From contig NC_090797.1 in the NCBI RefSeq assembly GCF_040054535.1, positions 8,921,001 to 8,985,000 on the forward strand: a DNA stretch of 64,000 nucleotides. The letters run 5' to 3'. This document shows, one piece after another, positions 38,576 through 64,000 of this stretch (position 1 is its first letter; every line of letters starts with the position of its first letter). This DNA comes from Antennarius striatus (taxonomy: Eukaryota; Chordata; Actinopteri; Lophiiformes; Antennariidae). The position numbers and the translations under genes are program-made. Under the pieces are notes generated by a model that saw only the letters and a program-made list of their open reading frames with translations, was not told the DNA's origin and did not search any database.

Positions 38576-38884
38576 TTACAGGAGGTTCTGGAGTCCTGCC
38601 AGACTCGAGTGTCTAAGCTTGAGCTGCAGCAACAGCAGCAGCAGACAGTTCAGTTGGAAAACACAGACGCTAAGGTGCTGCTGGGGAAATGCATCAACAT
38701 CATGCTGGCGATCGTAACCGTGATCTTGGTGTGTGTTTCCACGGCAGCCAAGTTCACCGCCCCGTTGCTACGTAGCCGGGTCCACCTGGCCCTCACCTGT
38801 GTGGGTGTGTCTCTTTTAGCGTTGGTGTGGAAGAACTGGGAACATTTGCAGTGTGCTTTGGAGCGATTGATCCTCCCGCACTGA
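34517..38884 (+). CDS. tmcc3: transmembrane and coiled-coil domain protein 3 (TMCC3)
   Basis: Four certain coding exons: 34,517-34,687, 35,380-36,161, 37,313-37,448 and 38,582-38,884. All are GT-AG and in frame, giving 463 codons without the start exon. The first carries the TMCC3 hallmark [12 protein letters not shown]. The second has [15 protein letters not shown], the conserved coiled coil [15 protein letters not shown] and KNQKSAHSI, the basic [17 protein letters not shown] block, a Ser/Gly-rich linker ([17 protein letters not shown], then a Gly-rich run) and a second coiled coil. Exons 3-4 carry [21 protein letters not shown], a Q6 run and two C-terminal membrane segments (around [15 protein letters not shown] and [14 protein letters not shown]), ending LERLILPH. 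Family members are ER membrane proteins; TMCC3 acts at tubule three-way junctions with atlastins. Paralogues TMCC1/2 lack the RRGGSxxN block at this place, and the ndufa12 neighbour supports TMCC3. An in-frame ATG in the intron (34,466) could serve an internal transcript. Confidence 0.93.
37139..37242. repeat. compound (CT)n(AC)n microsatellite in tmcc3 intron
   Basis: A CT-rich tract runs into an AC array of about 70 bp. It ends 70 bases before the acceptor of the tmcc3 exon at 37,313. Confidence 0.95.
38534..38575 (+). repeat. (TG)n tract forming the 3' splice-site region of the last tmcc3 exon
   Basis: A TG array (one CG interruption) runs to TTTACAG, the acceptor of the exon starting at 38,582. 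It replaces most of the usual polypyrimidine tract. Confidence 0.95.
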
Positions 38885-41240
38885 GCTGAGAGACCACAAC
38901 ACTTTGGCTGACCCTGGGTCCAAAAGAACTGTGTGTGTGTGGGGGAGTTTACATATAGCCTTACAGAAGCTCTTGTCCTCTAGTGATTTTAGACACCATG
39001 GAAACTTGATTTATTGCACTTGGCATGTCTAAATGGAGTCCACACAAATCCACAAGCCTTTCCCAGAACACATCTCCACAGTAATTCCAACAAACAACAC
39101 ACTGATGGAAGCTGACCACAGCTGTGACGACCCGAATGCTGTCCACGTGGATGAAGAGGGAGACATGTAAACATGGCAGAAGGCTGCCATAATATTATCA
39201 CTACAGTCCAAAGGATTTGGATCAGTTATAGATGGATAAACTGGGATTGATCGATCAAATGACAGTATACATACGATGAGACTCTGAGATAAGTGAAATC
39301 CAAATATACTGTAGATAAGTTGGTTTTCTTGGGTCGTGGAAATAGAGCTTTTATTTTCTTTTAAGTATTACCGTAAAAGCACCTCCTCACTCCTCCGAAC
39401 AAACTCTCACTGGTCAGCGGATCAGTTTTTGCACAGTATGCCTCCTTGTGCAGCAGTCAGCTGTGACAACACGAGGACACGCATCCACCTGAAGGCCGAT
39501 TCTTACGGCGTGTCTTTATATTTAAATGTCCCGTGTTTTCTTTGTTGTTGTTTTTCTTGTCAACTGTCTCATTCAAATGGATATTTTTGAAGCTGTTGTT
39601 TAAATCTTGAGTGTTCTTGTACTCCACACCTGCTTGTGTGTGTCCTTGTTGTACTTCCTAAAGACTTTTTCACATTTTGTGAAGAACCCCCAGAATCATG
39701 TCTGTAAGGTACCTGAAGCCAGAACCAGGAATCAAGTAGCAGGCCAGAATCTATTTACCAGGACTAATAAGCTACTAATGTAACACTTTCTATGTTTGTT
39801 TAATTCATAGTTGGTTTTTAAAGGAAAATGTGATGTAAAGAATGGTTGATGTTTAAGGCTTAAAAACACCAGAGTGAGGCTAGCTGTTTTGTCTTTGAGC
39901 TATGCTAAGCTAACCAGGTGCTGACATTCTATTTATCCTACAGACATGGCAGTGACACCAACATTCTGATTTTAAGTTTCTGTAAAAATGCTCACAGGAA
40001 TACTTCATAAATTGTCCAGCTACTCCCTTCCAGTGGTCGGTAAACTGATCAATCAGAACATTATCACCTCTTACAGTTGAATTTAATAACATTATGTCAT
40101 TACAGTGTTGGGCGGTGGGGCTGTTATGGCTGTTTGGTGTGAACTGTGTCCTGTGTTGTTAGTTCATGTAAAGCGTTTTGTGTTTCTGGGGTCGCTTCAT
40201 GCATGTGATCTGTGAGTTAACACGTTTCCAAAGACTGCATCTCTAGCGTCCACCAGGTAGCATGTGAACTGTTGCAGGTCTAGTCACCAAGACTAGAGCA
40301 AAGCTCTAAATGTGAGCACGCTTTACGCAAAGATCATTATTTTATTGACTTCTTTTTTTATACAGAAGGTGAACTGATCAAAAGAAATGCGTAGAGCGTT
40401 TGGTGCTGTGTTCCATTCAGTAGGGAACAGCAGAAATGTAACAGCTCACAGTCCTAACTTGAAAGGATTCCCACCTGTCGAAGCTTGTTTTAAACCCCAG
40501 AGAGACCGCGGGTGATTACTGCTACTCTGTTTGAATTGCTCATAGTAATTCCTTTCTGCTTTTTCATGCTTCGCTCTGAAGAGGGAGAGACTCCTTGGAG
40601 AGGATGTCTGAAACTGGCACAGAAAGCCCTGCTCAGCCTTTTATGCTTTAAGCTTTGACTCTTAAGATGAAGATTTAATTTTACTTGAAGTAAGTCTGCT
40701 CTCTCACTGAAATCATGAAAGTCAATAACCTACAAAGATTTGGTCCATCATCCTTATTTTCGAGCAGCTGTTAGCAGCTAATGTTGTTTTTCCCCACGTG
40801 AGTGAATACAGCATGCTACATAGGACAGGGGGAACTGATCAATGTAGCTCCATGCTCCCCGATCCTGTATCACTGTGATGAGGGGGATGAAATGGGACTG
40901 ATGCCTTTTCAATGCAAATTATGTCTTTTGTGTAACTTTTCTTTTGTCCCTTTAAAAACCAAATATGGAGAATATTAAGGCACTGTAGCCTATTTTAAGA
41001 TCAAACTAAGGTTACCTTTTTTTCTTAATATTGGTCTTTGATGGATTATTTTTCCATATTGGCTCAAACTTTTTCTGTGTGCTCGTCAGGAGAGACACGC
41101 ACCTCTCTGAAGCTGATTGTGTAACATGTAATGTATATTTTCACTTTCATTTCTCCCTTATGTGCATTTATTTCTAATTATGGGTTTCCATACCATTTTT
41201 TTTTCAACTGAAGAAATAAATCATTGTATTTCTAAGATTA
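38885..41240 (+). other. tmcc3: tmcc3 3' UTR
   Basis: Sequence from the stop codon to the first well-placed AATAAA (41,215-41,220) on the tmcc3 strand has no other exon. ATTTATTT-type AU-rich sequence lies near 41,165. A long 3' UTR is usual for this gene family. The extent is inferred. Confidence 0.55.
41215..41220 (+). terminator. tmcc3: candidate poly(A) signal of tmcc3
   Basis: AATAAA is followed within 30 bases by a T/GT-rich stretch (TCTTGGTCTCTTTTTT). It is the best-formed signal between the tmcc3 stop and eri1. Confidence 0.55.
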
Positions 41241-43029
41241 TTCTTGGTCTCTTTTTTATATCTCATTCATTATACATTATCCATCTGTCAGGATGTGTGA
41301 TGTAAGGACAAGAATCAAACCACTCTACCCTGAGCATAAGGAATTCATACATAAATTGGCTGTAAATTAGTTTGACTAGCACCAGCTGCTCAGCTTGATA
41401 CTGCTGAAGATGAAATTCTCTAAATCTTGTTTGTTCTAGTATCACGAAGAATATCCCTCCATATCTTTTACAAAAACACAAAATTCAGGAATTTAGTACA
41501 GCAGTTTTTCCACAATTGGGGACAATGTTGAAAAAATGTGTAAATGCTTTCGAAGTTACACTCATGTCTAAAGTAATGTTAGTTATTCATGAAATTATTT
41601 ACTGTTGTTTTTCATGTAGACATTGCCTCACTGACATTTTCATTTCACTTCAGTTTTGTGTGTCGTTTTCTGAATACAGTATAAATTTATGCATCTTAAA
41701 CATCCAGTCCAATCCAGTTATCACTTTAATAGCTGTAGAGAAGTCATGTTATTGAACATCGAATAAAATCTAAGTCAACCCTCTTTACTCATTGTACTAT
41801 AAATATTGTACTACTTACAGATAAGTAGTGATGTAAACAATTAATGCTTGTAATCCCTTTTATTCTACATTATATTTCTATTTAAATATTTGTGCAACAA
41901 ATGTCACACTTTTTAACCATTTTGACTTCATAAATAATTATTTATTACAAATGTAGATTTCTGAGGACTCGCATAAAGAATCAAGACTGATGTAGAAATA
42001 ATGGACAGTTTTTATTTCTTTTATTATCTTTGATAACCAATAATAAAAACATAGTGAACACCGTTGTGTCACAGGAGCACGAGAACAACTAGGATGTCCT
42101 TTTTTCCAGCTGTTTTGTGGATCATACATATTTCATACAGTGTTGCTGACCTCAGATTCATTATTCAGGTGGTGTTTTTCTCCTTTTGTGCACCCTGCTC
42201 TCAAACACTGCTCTATTTCTGCCAGGGTTAATTTCCCTCAAAACCCACAACACTCCCAGGTTTTTAGCCAGGTCGGGTTCAAACATTCAAAAGCAGTAGT
42301 GATTGCTGAGGTGTTTGTGCGTTTTATGAATTTGTCTGTTTGTGCAGTTTATTCGATTCTTGCTACAGCATTAAAACATGCAGACTATTGACATCTAGTG
42401 GTCAATTATGAGCAATGCCTTTTATTAGTACACTACTGTACTATTAGTAATAGACAGTTTGACATTTAAATGCTGTTGTTTTACCAAAGCAGCTGAAGGA
42501 AATTATTCACAAAAAGAAATTACTTCATAATGTTTGTTCTCACACAGAAATGAATGATATACTTTGTGTATCCTAGCTATTGTGTGAAATTCACAGTACG
42601 TATATGCAACTGAAATATGCTGCTATTGCATTGTACATACATTTTATAGTTTTGTTCACAATTTATGTATTAAATATGTAATATTGATGGGTTATTTTAA
42701 GACGTGTCATGAAATGCTCCTCATTAACAAATCCTATTTAATTGTATAATCTCCGTTTAGCCCAGTCATTATTTTTATTTTATAGCATTTTATACTATTA
42801 CTATTACATTTTATACTGTACATTTTTTATTATTTTCAAAATCAAAAAAATAATTTCAGAATTTGATAATAATTTGATGATAATTTGATAATTTATTTTT
42901 TGTTATTTAAAAAAAAAATTATCAAAAGATAATTACCCCAAAATGAAGAAGACGCGTCACTGAATAACGTGTCTTGTTTCATCCACAACACAGGGTGGCA
43001 GCAGCAAGCTACAAGCTTCTTTTTTTTGG
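41241..43029. other. AT-rich intergenic sequence between tmcc3 and eri1
   Basis: No exon is recognised. A short AATTTGATRAT-type tandem repeat occurs at about 42,859-42,894. This interval also contains the change of synteny block relative to human. Confidence 0.45.
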
Positions 43030-43378
43030 CGCAAACCGGAAATTGTCATAACTGTTTACCTTAAAAAAAAAACGCTGGTGCGGGAATATCGTAGCTCTAT
43101 TGAAATAGGAACGCTTTGTGTCAAAGTTGTTGTTGGCTTTCAGATGGGATATACGTGACAGTAACTTAACAAATTGGTATCGCGGGAGGCTGCTTCACAT
43201 TTAACACGGGAAGAAGTCGCCCAGGATGTTGTGACTGTTGTGTTAGCCAATGAACCCGCTGAGACCGCTAATGCTAGTTGGTTAGATTCGCTACGTTCTT
43301 TTTATGGATGTAGTTAAATTAATTCATTTTAGGCTACTGTAAAATTATTCCTAGTTCCTGGATTAACCTAAATTTTAA
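43030..43378 (+). promoter_or_regulatory. eri1: eri1 promoter and 5' UTR
   Basis: Upstream of the eri1 start are an ETS-type CCGGAAA (43,036-43,042), an E2F-like GTGCGGGAATATCG near 43,078 and a CCAAT box (43,247-43,251). There is no TATA box at a clear position. The composition is more GC-rich than the AT-rich DNA to the left. The transcription start is unknown. Confidence 0.45.
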
Positions 43379-46300
43379 ATGGACGAGCAAAAGGAGAACA
43401 TAAATGCCGAAGACGTCAATGTAAAGATGTCGAGTTCAAAAGAGGATGATGAGGTATGTGTATCGATAAATGTCATCTTATTTTTATCATAGGACACACA
43501 CACACACACACACACACACTGAATGTTAGCATCATCTGTCACTGGGTTGCGCACATTGACAGATTAAATACATACCATTCACATTTTGGGATTCTTCTTT
43601 CACATGATCCCTGTTTATTGGTGAACTCAGTATCATGAGCTTCTATGACACTAAAGGACTGACTTAACTCTTCTTTAGACAAAGCCTGAGAGCAGAATTT
43701 GTCCTGAAGCAGAAGCCGATCCTCCAGCATCTCCTCCTCCGTCAAACAGTGACTTCAGTCATCCGGTGTACAAAGAGATTGCTTTGGCTAATGGACACAT
43801 CAACCGCATGTCCAAACTGGAGCTTCGAAACAAATTAGCACAGCTTCAGCTCGACACCAGGTAATGCTAACCCCTGGAGTTTATTGGCCTATTAAAAACT
43901 TCACAATACTATTTGGTAAATATTCAAAGCAGAGTTCCCAAAAAGATTGGGAACTGTGTCAAAAATGTTATTGTTTTTGTCAAATTAGAGAAAGTTTGGT
44001 TAAATGTTAACTGTTTTTAAACGACTGACAACATGTGTCACCAAAACAAAGTAAATCTTTTTTACAGAGGCAATCCACCTTTAATTCAGATTTAGCTTAT
44101 AGTCATATAAAAAAAAGCAAGTAATTCAAATGGAGTTACTTGCATTTGTTCCAAACAATACAGGTATATCTCAAGCCTAACTTTTTTTTCTCTTTTGTGT
44201 TCAAAGAGGTGTAAAGGATGTGATGAAGAGGAGGTTGAAGAGCCACTATAAGAAACAGAAGCTGCTGCAGTCTGCAACAGAGGGGGTGTCCACCGACACC
44301 TACTACGACTACATCTGCGTGGTGGACTTCGAAGCGACGTGTGAAGAGGACAACCCTTCAGACTTCCATCATGAAATCATCGAGTTCCCCATGGTCCTGA
44401 TCAACACGCACACGTTAGAAATTGTAAGTGACTTTGTGATGTTTGCTTTTTTTAACCTGTAGCCTCAGTTTTTATCTTAAAGGTTTTCTTATATATGTCG
44501 CAGGTGGATACCTTTCAGGAATATGTGAAACCAGAGATAAACCCGCAGCTTTCAGACTTTTGTGTGAAGTTGACAGGGATTACCCAGGTTTGGTTGACTG
44601 CAATTCATTATCAAAGAATCTTTGTTCATCTTTATAGGATCAGAAATTTTTATGAATAACAAAAAAAAAATGTTTTGTTTGGTAGAAAATGGTCGATGAA
44701 GCAGACCTGTTTCCGGTGGTCCTTGAGAGGGTCGTAGCTTGGCTTCGTGAGAGGGAGCTGGGAACAAAGTACAAATATGCTTTTCTAACTGATGGGTATG
44801 TGCAGATTCACTTGCTTTTTATTTATCCCTTTTACAGTTTGCCCTCGCGTATCAACAATCGCAACTTCACCTCATCGCGGATTTTTGATAGGCAATTACG
44901 TGATACCATAGTCACATTCTATTGGCTGACTGAATCGTGAAGTGCTCTCCGTTCCGTGAGACTCAGACTTCCATGGCGCACTGTATTATTGCTTGTATTA
45001 GTGACTTTGTATTTTTCATTTGTAGTGCCTGGGATATGAGCAAGTTCCTCAACATTCAGTGCAAGATCAGCCGGATCACGTATCCCCTGTTTGCAAAGAA
45101 GTGGATAAACATAAAGAAATCGTATGGAAACTTCTACAAGGTTTGTGTTTTAAATTATTTTAGGATGAGGGGCTTGATGTGAAAGGATTTGTTCCCCCTC
45201 TTCAAGTATGACAAGTACATTAACATACAGGTAGTCCTCAACCTACAAACACAATTGATTCCAAGAGGTTGTTTATTAGCTGAATTGTTCGTAAGTCCTT
45301 ATTTATTAGATTTCGATACTGCTAAAATCCTTTAGTACCATAATGTAACTTTAACATCTCTACCTCTGCTGAGTGAATTTTATCCTTAGGGGTGTAGAGG
45401 TTAAGCTCAGCTATAAGTCACATTTAAATTGTGTCTTGAAGCTGAGCACTGATGTACTTCCTTGTAATCAAAAGTCTGACACACCACTTTATGTGATTGC
45501 TGTTTTATTTCCATTAAGTTTCTCAGGTAACTCAACCAATAATTAATTTCAAATAGCAAAACATTCAGATTTTGAAGTTTGCGTCAGTTAAAGCTTCCGC
45601 GCAAAAACGGAACCCCACCAATTTCATTTAGCTCACAGGGGGACTTCTGTCAATAATTTAAAAAAAGTATGAAGAATAACAGTCAGGATCTGATAGTCTT
45701 CTTACTGGTAGTTTATAGTCTGCATTGCTGCTCTAACTTTAAACCTGACCTGAATTGTCTTCGGTCTCGATGTTCGGGCTCGTCCCCCTGTACATAAATA
45801 CATTGTGTATTCATTCCCTGTTCAGAAGTTCACAGAAATGTGAATAAAAGAAGGACGAAACACTGAAGATGATGGGTCAACAGGAAAGCTAAAAAGGTCA
45901 AATGAAGTCTGACGTCAGAGCAAACTGTTCACTTAGTCTGATATTTGATGAGTTATTTTGACGTGAAATCGTAATCTATGGGGGGTTAATGTTACACTGC
46001 TTGGCGAACTACAGCAGTCGGATTTGGGGTTGTGCAGTTGTTCGTATCTATGAATATTCGTATCTTGAGGACTTCACAGTCTTGGTGGTAAAATAATTGT
46101 TTTATTGGTATGGTTTACTTTGATAAGGACAAATGGAATCAAATTGTTTTGTGCAAATATCAGTGTTTTATGGTATAGATATCTTGGTATCTTATCTGTA
46201 CCAAGATTAATCAAATTATTGAGAATAAAGTGAATAGAGTAAAATTACATTAACTGAAATAATGCCTTAGTAACCTAGCAAAACATTTTTACAGTGCAAT

Positions 46301-46630
46301 TTTATTCCTGTGTCATTTGTAGGACTGAAAAAAAACGAGAGTACTTCAGGTTTCATTCTGACTGACCCACCAGCTGTCTCCCTCCAGGTCACCCGCACAC
46401 AGACGAAGCTCACCACCATGCTGGAGAAGCTGGGGCTGACGTACGAAGGCCGACCTCACTGCGGCCTGGACGACTCCCGCAACATCGCTAGAATAGCCAT
46501 ACGCATGCTGCAAGACGGGTGCCAGCTGCGCGTCAATGAGCGAATACACGGCGGCCAGCTGCTGTCCGTTCCCAGCTCGGCTCCGGTAGAAGGAGCCCCC
46601 GCCCCTCGTAACCCCCGCAGCAGGGACTAG
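43379..46630 (+). CDS. eri1: 3'-5' exoribonuclease 1 (ERI1 / 3'hExo)
   Basis: Complete gene in seven exons: 43,379-43,453, 43,679-43,860, 44,207-44,423, 44,504-44,587, 44,686-44,795, 45,026-45,140 and 46,388-46,630. It encodes 341 aa (human about 349). A low-complexity acidic N-terminus is followed by a SAP domain (about residues 69-104, RMSKLELRNKL...RLKSHYKKQ). The DEDDh exonuclease domain then has all catalytic residues: D126 and E128 in VVDFEAT, D226 in AWDMSKF, H285 and D290 in PHCGLDD. ERI1 trims 3' ends of histone mRNA stem-loops after SLBP binding, processes the 5.8S rRNA 3' end and degrades small RNAs. The SAP domain helps bind the histone stem-loop. Human differs mainly in the N-terminal tail and the C-terminal 10 residues. 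The last intron (1.2 kb) carries a degraded transposon. The convergent neighbour is lamb1. No damage is seen. Confidence 0.97.
43494..43519. repeat. (CA)n microsatellite in eri1 intron 1
   Basis: Thirteen CA units. Confidence 0.9.
45229..46082 (+). mobile_element. degraded non-autonomous DNA transposon (pogo/Tigger-like ends) in eri1 intron 6
   Basis: The left end is TA then CAGGTAGTCCTCAACCTACA, continuing with ATTGATTCCAAGAGGTTG and TTGTTCGTAAGTCC. The right end has TTGTTCGTATCTATGAATATTCGTATCTTGAGGACTTCACAG. Read in reverse, this gives CTGTGAAGTCCTCAAGATACGAA, an imperfect copy of the left end. The ends and the TA before CAG fit the Tc1/mariner superfamily, pogo/Tigger type. There is no transposase frame inside. 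The right terminus is decayed, so the end is approximate. Confidence 0.5.
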
Positions 46631-47470
46631 ACTGAGAACTGCCACCATGTCAGTCTTCACATTTTAACCTCCACAGGTTAAAAAAAATAGATCCAAAGCA
46701 CTTTCACACTCAGTGTTTTGTTGTTAAAGCTGTAATTGGTGAAGGTTATTTCAGGCTGACCAATGAGAGCAGCCAGTAATTTTAATAAGACGTGAGGGTT
46801 CCTGCACAAAAGACATCTTAAGACAGAGATTCTTCCAGAGATTGAACGATGTTCAGTAGCTTCAGTTTTCTTCAGTCTTTAATGTCCCTCTTTTTGCCTT
46901 ATGGAGACTTTAATAGCACTCAAACAATTAGATGTAATAATTTGATCCCATAAATCCTGAATTTTTGGTTTGTGTTATGTCTGGTTTTGTGTTCAAGATT
47001 CCAAATCTGAAAATCACAAGAACATTTTTAATTCTTGGGGCATTAATATAAACATTTATCCACAGCTTTACATAATAACATTGTCAATTTGGGGTTTCAG
47101 AGTCCCATATCTACCTGACTGTAATATCAACAGAAGTGTTGCTGCCTCTATGTTGTTTTTCTTTAAGTTTTACACAAGATTGAACATCACACCGTTGGGG
47201 TAAGGTTAGAAAAAGTCCTGCAGACTTTAGCTGTATGTGTTGAGATCCTGTAGCACCACAAGTAAGGAGAATAGCTCACATAGGTGTTTCTTGGACAAAA
47301 CAGCTGCACAGTGACGTTCGTCTGTTTCAAGTACTACTGCAAGTGAAGCCTTCATTGTCTTCTGTTGTGTTTTGTTTCAATATCAAATTGATTTTTATTC
47401 TGTTTACAATGATCCATTTTATCATTAACAATTGTTCAGAATGCCAAATAAAATATTTCTTCAATCTTAT
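46631..47470 (+). other. eri1: eri1 3' UTR
   Basis: Non-coding sequence from the stop codon to the first AATAAA on this strand. The extent is inferred. Confidence 0.5.
47447..47452 (+). terminator. eri1: candidate poly(A) signal of eri1
   Basis: AATAAA about 820 bases after the eri1 stop, followed by T-rich sequence. Confidence 0.5.
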
Positions 47471-47829
47471 GTTTCTCACCTTTTTCATTTTTTCTTTCCA
47501 ATTTCTGAATCCCTCTATTCTTTTTGACAGCAGCAGGAAATATGGCAGGAAATAGCTCTTGAGCCAAACCTGCTAAAGCTAACAGACCTACATTGTAGTT
47601 AGCAGGTGTAGCATTGAATCCAAGTTCTACTTCACAGTTGTGATAGGCTTTTGCAAATTTCTGTGCTCAGAAATCTGATTGATCTTCAGTCAGATTCAAA
47701 GGCGGCTAATATCAATTCTGTGTAAACCTGAGAACCTGGAAAATTAATGTAAATTTAAAAAGTGAAACTTTTTCAACAAAGAGAATAAAAGAACCACATG
47801 GATGCTTCAGTAATAGTCAAATTAGATGT

Positions 47830-48347
47830 TTTATTTTTTAGTCATAAATTTTTTTTTTTGGTCCAGATAGAGGTTCATACCTTTGGGGAATTTGTGTACA
47901 TATAAACATTGCTTCCATTATATTTCTACCAAAATGTTCATATATTTCAATTTGTGAATTGTATCTGATACAACTATTTTCTCTCCACATTCTTGGTTTG
48001 TAGGATTGAGGTCACTTCTTTTCCTGGTTTTCTTTGGCACTTTCTTCAGTATTTTAATGTTTTTTGGCAACTTTACAGCTTAAAATACTTCCTGTGACCA
48101 TTATCAAAAGTGGTTGGGTGTTAATCTTCTGGCTCTCACACAAATAATTTTATTTAACCCGGAAAATATCCTAGATTAGATTAAAAATCTCTTTTACAAG
48201 GGAGTCCTTGTAAAGTAATCTATTGTCAATGTAGAACACATCACAAGGTTTGGTCCTGATAGCTGTAAAATTTTGTGGAGCTTTGAAAGCCTTTGGCACC
48301 ATTAAAATCTCAGCCAGCGCTCCTGAGGACAGTGTGAGGTTGTGTGA
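47830..48347 (-). other. lamb1: lamb1 3' UTR with two candidate poly(A) signals
   Basis: On the minus strand, AATAAA occurs at 48,149-48,154 (about 195 bases after the stop) and at 47,830-47,835. Either could end the laminin transcript. The gap to the eri1 poly(A) signal is at most about 700 bases, so the two genes converge closely. Confidence 0.45.

Positions 48348-64000
<15,653 letters not shown>

Noticed and set aside
34517-38884. Assignment to TMCC1 or TMCC2
   Set aside because: The Q-run and VQLE context resemble TMCC1, but the RRGGSxxNL N-terminal block and the ndufa12 neighbour point to TMCC3.
42855-42930. AATTTGATRAT repeats as a possible replication or matrix-attachment element
   Set aside because: Only an AT-rich local repeat; nothing specific supports a function.

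Overview
This is vertebrate, and almost certainly teleost, genomic DNA. The genes are split into short exons with GT-AG introns. The non-coding DNA is AT-rich and full of long (CA/GT)n microsatellites. A fish-type interspersed repeat with a (CATT)n/(ATGG)n tail occurs three times. Four protein-coding genes can be rebuilt exon by exon with continuous reading frames. I saw no CRISPR arrays, operons, tRNA or rRNA genes, or bacterial or viral features.

Layout. (1) ndufa12 lies at 1396-2949 (+): four exons, 147 aa, complete, encoding a mitochondrial complex I accessory subunit. (2) About 3.0-34.5 kb has no clear gene. It probably holds the long 5' intron(s) and alternative first exons of tmcc3: a CpG-rich block at 18.6-18.9 kb, a candidate first coding exon at 26,971-27,012 and another candidate exon at 5,828-5,926. 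It also holds most of the microsatellites and several hairpins. (3) tmcc3 lies at 34,517-38,884 (+): four certain coding exons, 463 codons without the first exon, and about 2.3 kb of 3' UTR to a poly(A) signal at 41,215. (4) eri1 lies at 43,379-46,630 (+): seven exons, 341 aa, complete, with all DEDDh catalytic residues and a degraded DNA transposon in its last intron. (5) A laminin beta-1 gene lies at 48,348-63,797 (-). Thirty exons in the window encode about 1,666 residues, from the middle of the LN domain to the C-terminus. The 5' end lies beyond position 64,000. eri1 and the laminin gene converge tail to tail.

How the genes relate. They do not form a pathway: mitochondrial respiration, ER membrane shaping, RNA 3'-end trimming and basement membrane. 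The ndufa12-tmcc3 order and orientation match human chromosome 12q22. Human ERI1 (8p23) and LAMB1 (7q31) lie on other chromosomes, so a synteny junction falls between about 41.2 and 43.0 kb.

I did not find a convincing undescribed biological system. The observations most worth checking are: substitutions in the three classical laminin beta-1 adhesion peptides (including YIGSR to YKGVR); (TG)n tracts at splice sites in tmcc3 and lamb1; candidate alternative 5' exons of tmcc3; and a start codon inside a YY1-like site in ndufa12. All gene names rest on remembered family sequences, not on database searches.
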